The translations under genes were made by a program, and so were the position numbers. Positions 37,627 to 48,145 of a stretch of 64,000 nt of DNA are shown piece after piece; the first letter of the stretch is position 1; every line of letters begins with the position of its first letter. This stretch comes from Bimastos eiseni (Eukaryota > Annelida > Clitellata > Crassiclitellata > Lumbricidae), in contig OY365806.1 of assembly GCA_959347315.1 (NCBI GenBank), positions 30,704,156 through 30,768,155 of the forward strand, written 5' to 3'. A model generated the notes under the pieces. That model saw nothing but the letters and a program-made list of their open reading frames with translations, was not told where the DNA came from and ran no database searches.

Positions 37627-37632
37627 TTTATT
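37627..37632 (-). terminator. Candidate polyadenylation signal AATAAA
   Basis: On the minus strand AATAAA lies about 320 nt past the Sp stop codon, a plausible 3' UTR length. Further AATAAA words follow at about 37440-37455, so the true site is not decided. Confidence 0.4.
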
Positions 37633-37952
37633 CATTTAATAAAACTTTCGGATTCACATGATCTCGAATTGAGAGGTCAAGCAAACGAAGTTGGCAAGAC
37701 TATTTTGATCATTTCAACTTTAAAACGACCGAGAAATGACAATGGCCGAGGTCAAGCAAACGAGGTCGTTAGCACCTGAAATCATACAATGCCAATTCGG
37801 CAAAGGAAATGAAGTTGCCAAGTGTTAAAGGCTTTCGATCCGTTTTGTGTGTCGAGACTATCTGTCTGTATCTCTGTGTCTCTTTGTCCCTGTCTGTCTG
37901 AATATCAGTGTCCTTGCTTATGTGTGTGTCCATGTCTATCTGTCTGGTTGTC

Positions 37953-39353
37953 TCATTGTAATTTAAGACCGGAAGTGATCCTCGTGTTATCCGTTCTTCC
38001 TCGTTGTTTATGCAGCGCATTCGTTTCTTTTCCGTCTCCAAATCGTTTGAGAGAGTCTCCGGTCAGACTGGCCTCTGAGTCGCTTGAGTGTCCTTGGTTC
38101 GACGTCGTGTCCGTCTGACTGTCTGCCGGTGTCTTCTTGTTTTGATGCGTCTTGATGTGTTTGCTGAGGTGGTCGCTTCGCATGAACCGCTTTCCGCACA
38201 CGCTGCATGAGAACCTCTTTTCTCCCGTGTGAGTTCGAATGTGTCGCTGGAGTTCATCGGATCGAGTGAATCGCTTTCCACAGAACAGCCAATTGCAGAC
38301 GAACGGTCTTTCACCTGTGTGCCATCGCAGGTGAGCCTTCAGGTGAGACGTCTTGTTGTAGATCTTGCCGCAGCCGGGCATGTGGCAAGTGTGGATGTTG
38401 CGTTTGCGGAGGTGGGCCCCGGCAGGGCCGAGACGGTCTGCCTCCTGACAGTTGGGACAGTCGCAAGTGCTTCGGCCGGTGTAGCGTCGCTGGGACCGGG
38501 AACTCGTCGGTCCGATCGCCCCAAACCCTGTCGGAGGGTGGAGGAATCCGTTCGTCGTGAACCCCGGCATGACCGAAGGGGTGGGAAGGACGGACTTATA
38601 GCAGGCGTCGGGGGTCATGAAGTGTTGGGCAGCCGCCGATGGAGGAACGGGGTGCACAAAGGCGGAATTTGACCCGAAGGAATCGAGGGCTGACGGGTAG
38701 TCGTTGAGGTTGGACGACATGTAGTGCGAGAGGGTAGTGCCTGACCCAGCCATCGGGGTGAGGTCCTGGGTCCAGGCGGAAGCGTTCGACGGATGGTGAT
38801 GGTGGTGGTGGACGTTCCACCAAGATGGCGACGTACCGGAAGTAGAACCAACTTCCTGTTTGACGTTGCCACAGGAACCGGAAGCGGAAGTGACCGGTAG
38901 GTGGTGCATTCCCGTCCACGAGTCGTAAGAGGGCGTTCCTGGGGCGTTCGGTGCGGGTGCCCAGCGGGTATAGACGGAACCCGGGTGAACGGGGCTGGGC
39001 CAGTAGGCGTCCTTAGTGACCATAGCGTTGCCAGGGTGGATCAGGGTGTTGGCACAGGCCACGGCGCACGATGACATCGGTCCAACGCCCTTGGAGTGCC
39101 GTAACCCCACGTGGTCCGTTAGTCCAGTCGATCCGTGGTTAGAGTGACCCGTACCCGCGATTGGGGCTCCCCCGACGGACTGTGGGGCGCCGTGGAATTG
39201 TGAGTGGAAAGGTGCCGAGATGTCCATCATCTTTTTCCAGGGGTGGAAGCTCTTGCGGACGGAGGACGGAAGAGATGGAGGCAGAGAAGACAGTTTGCTA
39301 CACTGAGCGGAAAGCATTGACATCGGACTTTGTCCAAACGAACTCAGATGATC
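37953..39353 (-). CDS. Sp8/Sp9-like (Sp6-9 subgroup) zinc-finger factor, last coding exon
   Basis: Nuclear transcription factor that should bind GC boxes (GGGCGG type); vertebrate and insect relatives act in limb, appendage and neural development downstream of Wnt/Fgf. Counting from the internal Met at 39323: Sp box [14 protein letters not shown] at the very start, FHPWKK (26-31), SWWNVH with a His run (167-177), Btd box [13 protein letters not shown] (287-299), then three C2H2 fingers: C313/C318/H331/H335, C343/C348/H361/H365 and C373/C376/H389/H393. The recognition helices KTSHLKA, RSDELQR and RSDHLSK are intact. [15 protein letters not shown] and AGAHLRK after the Btd box are Sp6-9 style rather than Sp5 or Sp1-4. 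The exon starts at 39353: the minus strand reads TTTTTACATTTCAG then GATCATCTG, and the ten codons before Met ([10 protein letters not shown]) align with the family's GEEPRLGSTP. The incoming phase is 0 and the stop is at 37955-37953. The short first coding exon was not found with certainty. Confidence 0.95.
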   Translation of the reverse strand, partial: DHLSSFGQSPMSMLSAQCSKLSSLPPSLPSSVRKSFHPWKKMMDISAPFHSQFHGAPQSVGGAPIAGTGHSNHGSTGLTDHVGLRHSKGVGPMSSCAVACANTLIHPGNAMVTKDAYWPSPVHPGSVYTRWAPAPNAPGTPSYDSWTGMHHLPVTSASGSCGNVKQEVGSTSGTSPSWWNVHHHHHHPSNASAWTQDLTPMAGSGTTLSHYMSSNLNDYPSALDSFGSNSAFVHPVPPSAAAQHFMTPDACYKSVLPTPSVMPGFTTNGFLHPPTGFGAIGPTSSRSQRRYTGRSTCDCPNCQEADRLGPAGAHLRKRNIHTCHMPGCGKIYNKTSHLKAHLRWHTGERPFVCNWLFCGKRFTRSDELQRHIRTHTGEKRFSCSVCGKRFMRSDHLSKHIKTHQNKKTPADSQTDTTSNQGHSSDSEASLTGDSLKRFGDGKETNALHKQRGRTDNTRITSGLKLQ

Positions 39354-39368
39354 CTGAAATGTAAAAAC
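39354..39368 (-). promoter_or_regulatory. Splice acceptor of the Sp exon
   Basis: On the minus strand the bases before the exon are TGTTTTTACATTTCAG, a T-rich tract ending in CAG. The reading frame homologous to Sp8/Sp9 continues exactly to this AG, which supports it as a real junction. Confidence 0.8.
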
Positions 39369-40164
39369 ACAATTATGAATAACCTACTTCAAAATGTTAT
39401 ACCCTTACTTTGTGCACACAAAACATTAATAATGTTGTTTGAAAGTGTACCCAGACCCAGGCCTGCGGGCAATTGGCTGCGAAAGATGCGGAAGCACCCT
39501 CTCTTGGAGGAAAGGTTCGTTCAATGTATTCGTCTGCAATTACATTGCGTTAATAACCTCCGACAAACCAAAACACACGCGCTTAGAGCCACTTTGGAAG
39601 GTCCACTTTACCAAAAACTTCTGAAAGGCGGTCTGCATGGAGACCTTAAAGGAAATTTATAATTAAAATACAAATAGTATATAGAGGATATATTGCTTAA
39701 AAGAGCTGCTCTATAACCTGGCATTCATGTTCAAAGCTAAAAGGTTCAATTATACAAAAACCGAAACAAATACAAAGGACCTACACGTAGGCATTAAGTA
39801 ACCTGCCATTGCCAGGGTGCCATCTATCGCTTGAGTTTTAATCAGATGTATTGGAAGGAGATGTGCCACTGGATCTGCCCTTTATGAAAGGAAATTCGAT
39901 TTAATTTGCATATTCACCTTTTTATATTTGACTTATTCTTTAATAATATTAACTAAAATTTGCCATCATAAGTGTTAAAAGTGAAAAACATAAACTCATG
40001 AGCCGAAATGGTATCAATCATAAATAATTTTGTTGAAAGAATAACTGCGCAAAGTGAGAGCTATATAAAGTAGGCCTACTAATTATGATCATCGTAATAT
40101 ACATAAATTAATTCTTTATTAATTTTAATCCACATTAGTAGCATAATACAATACGATACAACTA
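39369..40164. other. Probable intron of the Sp gene
   Basis: AT-rich, with no coding motif. The 110-codon + frame at 39330-39662 overlaps the exon junction antisense and has no domain. Confidence 0.5.
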
Positions 40165-40330
40165 ACATTTATATCGCGCCTTAATAAACAGTCTTACTTA
40201 AAGCACGCACTACGGAAACAGTTCATCAATCGTATTTGAGAATTTATATAGCGCCTCTCACGGAGCCAGCTATTCAGAGGCGCATTTCGGTGTCATGTTA
40301 CGCAAAGTACTTTGTTAGATAGACATACAG
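40165..40330 (-). repeat. LINE/SINE 3'-tail fragments, minus orientation
   Basis: Two pieces read as reverse complements of the common tail: ATTTATATCGCGCCTTAATAAA at about 40168-40189 and AATTTATATAGCGCCTCTCA at 40241-40260. The second is followed by CAGAGGCGC, also seen in other tails in this window. Confidence 0.55.
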
Positions 40331-42734
40331 TTGTGCTTGTAAAATATTAAACAATTAATGATCATATTAATTATAAGCAACTTATGATTATATTAAAACA
40401 TTGCTAATTATTTAATAACCAGGTGCTGTCACGTTCAATTAAGCGACAAGCCAGTGGATGTCAGCAGGCGTTTAGCACTGTCTCGGAACCAAAGGTCATT
40501 CATTGACCTCTAACCTTGTGACCCCGCTCTTGTTAGCCGTATCTTGCAATGTGCGCGACAGATGGAGTTTTTGAAAGCCAGGTTTCTCTTCAATAATACT
40601 TGTTTTTAGGCCAATTAAGTTGAGTCACGGTGAGGTAGAGACTAGAGTAAGTTTTAAACATGCAGTCCCATTATGTAAGAAGAGGAAAATAATAATATTA
40701 TACGAAAGGTGATTCAATAATTGTGAACAAAATTCAACTGTCATTAACAGCGTGGCTGTTCAGGGTTACCCCTTGCTTTCTATGGCAGTCAATTACAGTC
40801 GGCATTCTAGGAAACGTTTACAACATTCGTTTGCAACAGTCGTTCACACGTAGTATCCATTTGCGGTAGGTTTATAGAGCATAGTCAAGGAAACAATAAT
40901 ATACCAAGGAGTTATATCACGTTTTAGTTTACAATATCGTTTAAGAAGCCTAAGTATGTGTGACCACCTACACTGGCTACAAGTAGTGCCCGCTGAATGC
41001 AGTAACTATTGTGTGACTGTAATAGTCGTTTAAAAAGTACGATGATCGTTAAAAAGTAGAGTAATCGTTCATTAAGGACCACAGCTGTTACTAAAGGTGG
41101 TCGCAAATGAAACCCGTTTGAAATGGCGTTGACAGGGTTCCGGTGGATGCCTCTAGCGGTCAAAAATATGTTCCCAATTATTTCATTTAGAGCGAATTAA
41201 ATCCTAACACCCTTCAAAGGCTTCCCGCAGGGTTCCTTCGCCCCACTCCTTCTTTTATAGCACTTCCTACTTCCGAGGGTTTCTCTTTGTCAATCTAACC
41301 GCTCATATCCTCACCGCAACCCATGAGAGAGGGGACTGCTCGGCGCCCAAATAGCTACTATTCGGTATAGTCTCACTACAGACATTGCCTTGAGTGTTCT
41401 TGAGAGACGCTATATAAGCAATCAGACATTTACATAAATGCATAAACACATTTATGCATACATTTGGGCCTTGTATACACACATACATACATAAATACAC
41501 ATACATCCAAGCATACAAACAAAATACAAGCATGTATATATATATATGTTTTTATATATTATGCTTAAATAAAATTGAAAGGGTTGTAAAACCAAAGACT
41601 GTGGTGAATGAAAGGGAGGTGAATGGGTGAATGGGTGGTGAATGAAAGGGAGGTGGAGGGAGCGAGTGAGCAGTGATGGAAGGAAGCAGGATGCTGGAAA
41701 GGCGGGGTGTTTATGGAAGGTCTACGCAACGAAGAGAGCAGGATTCTTGAGAAGTAGGATGGAGAGACGAATGGATGAACGGAAGACGAAGAGGATCAGC
41801 TGCTTAAGCTAACCCACAGATACAGCAATGCTTAATAAATGTTAACGGCTTCATCTGCTTAACCTCAGCATACCCTGCATGGTCAGTCCTTTTCCTCGCC
41901 TTTCAGACCTGTCCACCTATACTGTGTGCGGTCAATACGTTCTCATTGTAGACGAGATCTCAACTGGAGCAACAATCTGCGAATTTTGCTGTACTACATG
42001 GAGAGAATTTGAATTTTGAATCCTCGACCATCGACTGATGGTACAGCACGTTAACCACTTGACTGCTGCTCAACTATATGGAGAGAAGGATGGATGGAAA
42101 GAATGACGGATAGATGAAGTAAAGGGGTGGATGGTGATTAGAATGGGTAGATATAGCACACAGCCACTCGTCGATACATCGAGAGTGACATGCGCACAGA
42201 CAGAGTAGGACATAGAAACAGATCGATCGAGACAAAGAAAAGGTTTCGCGTTAGGTCTGTTTAGCATTCAAATGATTAGCCAGGCGTCGATGTCAACCTA
42301 TACACGAGGAGGCAGGGAATAATCCACTGGGAGAGAGAGACCTGCTTGCCTCTCTCCAGTCTCCACAAGATGGACAGACAAAGACAGACGGACAGACAGG
42401 CAATCGGTAACACAGACATACACGGAAATGACAGACAGACAGACAAGCATACAGCGACAGGCAGACGCGGATATCAGCAGATAGGCACGCAAAACATTAG
42501 GAAGACGGATCGACACATTTAGGCAGGCAGATAAAGGAACGAGAACATAGACAAAGATTCTAAGAAGACAAAAAGACCAGCATAGACGAAAATAAAAGCA
42601 GAGTAGGCCTAAACGACAGACACAGCAGCTCTCATTTTAGTCAGACAGACAAACGGACAAACGGACAGACAGACAGACAGACAGATAAATAGATAGATAT
42701 CGAGAGATAAACAGATGGACAACTAGTGCTGAGC
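40331..42734. other. Non-coding; possible receptor site and element debris
   Basis: An inverted nuclear-receptor-like site lies at 40493-40509. Positions 41215-41420 include CTTCCCGCAGGGTTCCTTC (a remnant of the LINE RT PQGS block) and end in GAGAGACGCTATATAAGC, so it is probably LINE debris. Positions 42640-42720 carry a (GACA)n microsatellite. No gene is supported. Confidence 0.5.
40493..40509. promoter_or_regulatory. Inverted AGGTCA half-sites, spacer 5
   Basis: AGGTCA-TTCAT-TGACCT is a perfect inverted repeat of nuclear-receptor half-sites, 1.1 kb upstream of the Sp exon in a stretch of moderately complex sequence. Chance occurrence is possible, so binding is only a suggestion. Confidence 0.3.
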
Positions 42735-43292
42735 CACTATTCCATAATCTGGATTGTAGGAAGGAGATTGCAGCCAGAGCCGCAATGGCAACAGCGACAC
42801 TAAAAGCGATGGAAAAAGTGCGGAAAAGCAGAAGTCTACGCAAAGAAACAAAACTAAGGATCCTGCAAACTTACTTGTTCAGCAGCATGCTGTACGGATG
42901 CGAAACCTGGGTGATGCCAAACGAGATGGAAAAGAAAGTCTTAGCTGCTGAGAGAAAATGCTATAGGAAGATATTAAGAATATGGACAAAAAGTGAGCAG
43001 CGCGGAACTGTACAGACGAATCCATATAAAAGAAACCTTAATGCAAAAAATAGTACAAAGAAAGCTATAGGGTCATTCAGACACATTTGCAGAATGAGCG
43101 ATGAAAGGAAGATAAAGACTCTATGTTTGGCAGAATGGAGGGAACAAAGAAAAGCGGACACACAGAGAGTGGATGGACTGGACGAAAAAGCCACTACAAG
43201 AACTTACACAAGCTGCGGTGGACCGACAGCAGTGGAAGAGTCTGGTGAAAATGGCATTGGACATCTACGGGCGATGTGCCCATGATGCATGA
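42735..43292 (+). mobile_element. RTE-like LINE, C-terminal ORF fragment
   Basis: The + frame from before 42785 reads RILQTYLFSSMLYGCETWVM, then ERKCYRKILRIWTKSEQRGT, and GSFRHICRMSDERKIKTL, the usual C-terminal sequence after the RT domain of RTE-type LINEs (LLYGCETW, then RKILRI.WT, then GH..RM.D). Near 43140-43180 the frame shifts; the continuing frame is WMDWTKKPLQELTQAAVDRQ and MALDIYGRCAHDA, with its stop TGA at 43290-43292 inside the first units of the following ATG repeat. It is 5'-truncated and frameshifted, hence inactive. Confidence 0.85.
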
Positions 43293-43386
43293 TGATGATG
43301 ATGATGATGACGACGACGAAGACGACGACGACGACGACGATGATGATGATGATGATGATGCTGCTGCTGCTGATGATGATGATGAT
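43284..43386. repeat. (GAT/GAC)n microsatellite, LINE tail
   Basis: ATG/GAT triplets, then a block of GACGACGAC, then GAT again, with a CTG triplet patch at 43359-43370. It starts exactly at the 3' end of the RTE-like fragment, as expected for the simple-repeat tail of such elements. Poly-Asp and poly-Ser frames are artefacts. Confidence 0.9.
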
Positions 43387-44214
43387 TCCATGCTCTGTCT
43401 CTGGGTGAATTCATCCCTTTGTTCCGTTGTGGAAGGAGTCTCCTATATATGGCAGTTCATCTGTCTCTGTCTACGTTAGAGTTGCGTATAGACAATCAAA
43501 AAGACAACCGCTAAAATTATATCCATTCAACCATCAACTGCCAAGTGTTAAATACAGAACAAGGCGCTATATAAATGCTTATATTATACAACAATGTCTT
43601 ATAGAGGATGCTATTGTTCAAAATACTATTATAAGTTAAAACCTCAATATGCTCCTTGTTTGTCAGTCTGTATGTCTGTCTGTTCGTCCGAGAGTTGCCT
43701 GTCTGCTTATTTGTATATCTGTCAACCTACATGTCTAGATGTCTGTCTGTCTACCTGTCTGTCTACCTGTCTGTCTATCTGGCTGTCTATCTTTCGGTAA
43801 ATATATATGTGCTGATTCATTTCAATTAGTAGATGTGGGATCTATATCTGCGCCGTAGTTTCTTAAATTGCGAACCGACGCAGCTAGACAGAGAGACAGA
43901 CGAACGGATGGATACATACACAGACAGATAGAGACGGACGGACGGACAGACGTGGATCTCAATAACTCGGCACTTAAGGAAGGTGCCGGTGCAAAGGCAA
44001 TCGTATAGTGCCACGATTCGATTCACAAGTCAGCGGCGTCGCCAACTGCCCGGCGACCGCAAATTAAATTAGTCGGGTGTGGGGGACGGGGTCCGCCGTC
44101 GCCCGGGCAATATTCGGATTAAAGTCGACCTCCGCGTGGACTAATGGAGAGTTCGAAAACGGGGAAAGGTTCAGCTCTGGACGACTACGGCGGGGGAGAG
44201 CGTCCTGGAAAGAG
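43387..44214. other. No gene; element tail and (TGTC)n microsatellites
   Basis: CAAGGCGCTATATAAATGC at 43560-43578 is the common LINE/SINE tail. CTGTCTGTC tracts lie at 43665-43795, and a GACGGACGGACGGACAGACG tract at 43930-43955. Positions 44035-44115 are GC-rich. Confidence 0.6.
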
Positions 44215-44470
44215 ATGGATGGACGAATGAAAAAGAGGACGGAAGGAGGGAATGAAGAAAGAAGGAAAGATGGAAAGAAAGAAGAAAGGAAGGAAAGAAG
44301 GAAGAAATGAAGGACGGCAGGAAGGATGGATGAACGGATGGACGGAGAAAAAGAGGAAGTATGACCAGAAATCAGAATGAAGAGGCAAAAGCAACATGTG
44401 ATAAAGAAAGAAAAGCGAGGTAAGGAAGATTGGAAGGAGGAAGGAAGAGGAGGATGGATGGAAGGAATGA
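44215..44470. repeat. (GGAA/GGAT)n purine-rich tract
   Basis: AAGAAAGGAAGGAAAGAAGG words with GGATGGAT interruptions. The Lys/Arg and Ser/Phe frames are artefacts. Confidence 0.85.
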
Positions 44471-45168
44471 ATTGGTAAGGATACTCTGTGCGAGGAGATG
44501 AATCGATGGATGGAGGAGGAATGGGTAGAGCGATTCGGCTATGCACGTTTTCCAGTGACAAATGGCTGCTTACGGTGCCTGAGCACGTATCCAGTTGACT
44601 ACATCAGTAGTGGCCTATGTGTCTATGTATGGCTGACGAAGCAATGGCCAACGGATGTTGAGAACGCTAGAGGTCACCGGTCTGCTGACCCCGGAAATAA
44701 TTGAGAGTGACCAAGCTGTGTCGTTACGCATGCTTGAAAGACTAAAAGACGGAACAGGAAGTGTTGCCGGAAATGGATCGGGAAATGTCGGATTGTGACG
44801 ATGACTTACGACAATCGTTAGGCGGTGACTGAAAAGCCTTGTTATGGTCGAGACTTAAGTCAATGACATTTAGCTTATAACAGAAATAACTTAAGTTATA
44901 ATGTGGCGTTGACTCTCATCTCGTTATGGCTGTAACTTATGCTTTGTTACGACTACGCCTATGACATATATATATATATATATATTATATTACAATATAA
45001 TACAATAGCCATACTCTATGGAATCCATAAACCATTGCTTATTATAATATATATGTATATATATATATAATAAAAGCAATGACCATGTCTTGCAATCACT
45101 ATGACTTATGTCTTATAAGAACAATGGCCTATATCATCCATTGACTTGTGTATCCTAAAAACAATGAC
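44471..45168. other. No gene; (TA)n tracts
   Basis: TA-rich tracts near 44966-44985 and 45045-45070. From 44880 onward the word ATGACTTATG or variants recurs irregularly, a degenerate forerunner of the 17-bp array that follows. Confidence 0.55.
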
Positions 45169-45245
45169 CTATGCCTTGCAATGACTTATGTCTTGCAATG
45201 ACTTATGTCTTGCAATGACTTATGTCTTGCAATGACTTATGTCAC
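45169..45245. repeat. 17-bp minisatellite, four units
   Basis: CTTGCAATGACTTATGT repeats four times in tandem, with degenerate relatives upstream to about 44880. Confidence 0.9.
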
Positions 45246-45739
45246 ATAATAGCATTGGTTTATAATCCTGTTGCGTTGAGGGTGTGTTGTATTTTGCTTC
45301 CGGTTACATTGCATTGATATACAATGCAATTGAGCTGATATACTTTTTTTTGGTAATAAATTAGTCAATTCTAAAAACTATTTAATAACAGTTTATACTG
45401 AACTAGATATAAACGAATCTTGTCTATGTTTTTCGATATTTGCATCAAATTTTATCCATGGAGTCTTATAAGTTACGCATATTCAAAATTGGGCGAACAA
45501 TATTCAAACATTCCAACATTTACACGATAAGAAATAATTTTTTTTTCAAACTGACACCTCACTTGCTGAAAAATGACGTTTTAGTAGGCAAATTTCATTT
45601 CCATAGGCGGATGATTTTGATAATAATAGATGATGGTTTTCAGTGGATGACTTGAGTTTGGAATTTTATGACATACGATAAACATTTCACAGCAAGAAGG
45701 TTTTTAAGGGAATTTCCTAACAGAGACTCCATGTTCTAA

Positions 45740-46035
45740 CGCAGTTGAAACGATCGATTCCAATCGTGGGTCTGATTTCCAGAGAAACTCCAGATTTTAA
45801 TTCACCCGCTCTGCACCCCCCGCCCGTAATAGTCCTGGTCTCAATCTGTTCAACAACAAGATATGGAGCGTCCTTCAAGGACGTGTTAATCAAACTGCCT
45901 ACCGTATACTCGACCTGGACCATCTTAAACAGTGAGTTGCGAATGAATGTAATCGTTTTGATCAAGGAATTATCGATCAAGCAAATAAAAATGGCAAGAT
46001 GAGTCGTTGGTGACCATTTTGAACAGCAGCTTTAG
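45740..46035 (+). pseudogene. Mariner-like transposase C-terminal fragment
   Basis: In shifting + frames: PDFNSPAL near 45790-45810, then NSPGLNLFNNKIWSVLQGRV from about 45828, where the usual catalytic SPD is SPG, then LDLDHLKQ, a stop, VANECNRFDQGIIDQ, and after another shift DHFEQQL with its stop at 46033-46035. This is the end of a DDD mariner transposase. The first two catalytic Asp regions are absent. From 45846 on, the sequence is part of the large palindrome, so the same transposase end occurs again on the minus strand at about 46324-46513. Confidence 0.8.
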
Positions 46036-46513
46036 AGAACGACATTTGACTCATATAAATTTTAAATTTTGACGACGTCATGTTCTTGTTTGTTCAATTG
46101 CGAAGCCCTGTAGATGTTACCAATGAATCTGCTACTGTTGAAAAGTTAGAATTTTGTCTCTCGGACTCTCTCTCTAATTTTAAAGTTAAACTCTTAAGTT
46201 TAACTTTAAAATTAGAGAGAGAGTCCGAGAGACAAAATTCTAACTTTTAAGGGCTTCGCAATTGAACAAACAAGAACATGACGTCGTCAAAATTTAAAAT
46301 TTATATGAGTCAAATGTCGTTCTCTAAAGCTGCTGTTCAAAATGGTCACCAACGACTCATCTTGCCATTTTTATTTGCTTGATCGATAATTCCTTGATCA
46401 AAACGATTACATTCATTCGCAACTCACTGTTTAAGATGGTCCAGGTCGAGTATACGGTAGGCAGTTTGATTAACACGTCCTTGAAGGACGCTCCATATCT
46501 TGTTGTTGAACAG
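45846..46513. repeat. Near-perfect 668-bp palindrome (hairpin)
   Basis: The left arm (45846-46193) and right arm (46196-46513) are reverse complements over about 318 bp with no mismatch I could find. The only difference is a 30-bp net insertion in the left arm (about 46110-46140, starting GTAGATGTTACC). The centre is AAAGTTAAAC-TCTTAA-GTTTAACTTT, leaving a loop of four bases at most. The homology stops sharply at both ends. The arms consist of the mariner transposase 3' end and its UTR, joined tail to tail. Confidence 0.97.
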
Positions 46514-46904
46514 ACCCTGTTTTGACATAATTTTAAAAAACATTGATTATTTATTCATCATTCAATATGCAAAAGCGTTTTTGGTTATGCCTAGAATTGA
46601 GTCAATTGACAGATATATTACCAGAGTAAATAGGGTATCAGTTTAAATGGTCCAAGTTGTAAAATTAATCACGTTAAGTTACATTGTGCTACAGTGCACT
46701 GGGCGTGACAAATGACTGATGACACCGTGATCATTGGTTCTTTTCCAACGGTGCCAAATAAATGGCGTGTAGGGAACTTACGGTAGTGATAACAGTAATA
46801 ACGATAACTATAATGGTGACGACGTAGACGATGATAACTGCTGCACATCTTGTCGGGCGCATTCCAAAATGTTGCCACGTCTCCGGCAAGATGCTGGATA
46901 TGGT
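46514..46904. other. No gene recognised
   Basis: AT-rich sequence right of the palindrome. The 79-codon minus frame has no motif. Confidence 0.5.
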
Positions 46905-47120
46905 TCACTGGTTAACCCTCCAACAGCGAATCTCGTACCACATCATCGCTTTGGTCCTGTATACGGTATTGCGTTTGTCCCCCAGGGTCCACTCAGACTC
47001 TTTTATGCTCGCCTTAAAACTGTTCTTTTTAGCCGCTGCATGCGGGGTCGGGAGCACTCCTGCTGAGTAGTAGCTTTGAAGAGGCGCTATATAAATTACC
47101 GTAATTAATGAATGATGGTG
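46905..47120 (+). mobile_element. CR1/L2-like LINE 3' end, second copy
   Basis: The + frame reads LRLSPRVHSDSFMLALKLF, close to SPRVHSDSLYTRL of the fragment at 9850-10570, with GTCGGGAGCACTCCTG in both. It ends AAGAGGCGCTATATAAATT then GTAATTAATGAATGATGG. Only the last 60 codons and the 3' tail are present. Confidence 0.75.
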
Positions 47121-47819
47121 ATGATGATCTTTTAGACTTATATTATTCTTGTACTTTGTGAAACATTTTTTGAAGTACAGCATACAAAAAGTGAGCATAT
47201 ACGAACCCCAATTATAGTTGCAGCCATTCCACCCCCTGCTCCTCCCCCTGCTCCTCCCCCTGCTCCTCCCCCTCTCCCTGGTTGCAGTGGATAGAACAGT
47301 TTCTCAGTCAGGATGTCCTGCTCTTGAGTTCGTTGTACTTAGTCGCTGCCTCCTTTAGATCGGAAACACTCAAAGATCTGGCACAGGGCTTCGTCCGTTT
47401 GGAAGCGCTGACCAGGACACGCATGTGTGACGACGACCTCCTCCTCCTCCAATTCAGCAGCACCAGCAACAACTGCACAGAAGATACAGCAGCAGAGGAA
47501 CAGAGGATGCGGGCTTTTTACGGAAAATGTCGCTAGGCTGTGACGATCGTCCAAGTCGAATGACACACATTAAGAACGACGCCACTCCTCTGGCTGTGTT
47601 GTTCTACAGCTTAAGCGCTGACGATAGCGATCAAATCTGTACAGAGACAGTCAATCGTACAACGCTGAGAATAACTTAGCAATGAGGAATTTCGAAAAAC
47701 GTTATTTATAGGCTTAAGTATACAATATAAGAAAGCTGCATACGGTGTGAGTGTATATGAATGTTCGTGTGTACATAATTATGTATAACTATATGTGTGT
47801 ATGTATATATGATATATAT

Positions 47820-47823
<4 letters not shown>
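47121..47823. other. No gene; 12-bp repeat at 47232-47272
   Basis: CCCCCTGCTCCT is repeated three and a half times from 47232. An 84-codon + frame (47282-47536) is Leu/Ser-rich and unrecognised. On the minus strand at 47222-47202 the peptide MAATIIG faintly resembles the MATSILG start of vertebrate Sp9, but the following GTTCGT is a poor donor. Confidence 0.45.

Positions 47824-47906
<83 letters not shown>
47824..47906. repeat. (TG)n microsatellite
   Basis: About forty TG units with occasional TTTG interruptions. Confidence 0.95.
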
Positions 47907-47907
<1 letters not shown>

Positions 47908-47926
47908 TTACGTATATGCATGTATG

Positions 47927-48145
47927 TGGCACGGTGGCTGATCGGTTAGGGCAATCGGCCATTAACACTCAGTGAGCGCTGAATGAGCGGGTTCGACCCT
48001 CGTCCGAGGCGTCAGTTACTGTATATAGGGACCTTGAGCAAGTCCTTGGCGCACATTTGCTTTGCAGTACAACTGCAATTCCGCTGTAGAGGCGTGTGCA
48101 CTTCTAAGCAACAAATTTAGGGAGAAGGGCGATATAAAATCTCAG
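47927..48145 (+). mobile_element. tRNA-derived SINE, copy 1
   Basis: Starts TGGCACGGTGGCTGATCGGT, containing a pol III box A (TGGCTGATCGGTTAGGGC) and about 55 bp later a box B (GGGTTCGACCCTC). A conserved body follows (ACCTTGAGCAAGTCCTT, then GCAGTACAACTGCA) and it ends GAAGGGCGATATAAAAT and an A/T-rich tail. The same order appears at 50568-50752 and 56776-57002. Confidence 0.9.

Noticed and set aside
38008..38919. Several other-frame ORFs overlapping the Sp exon on both strands
   Set aside because: They are shadows of the Sp frame; none shows a domain, and the GC-rich exon lacks stops in other frames.
47202..47222. MAATIIG on the minus strand as the first Sp exon
   Set aside because: It resembles the MATSILG start of Sp9, but the donor would be GTTCGT, which is weak, and the upstream sequence is a 12-bp minisatellite.
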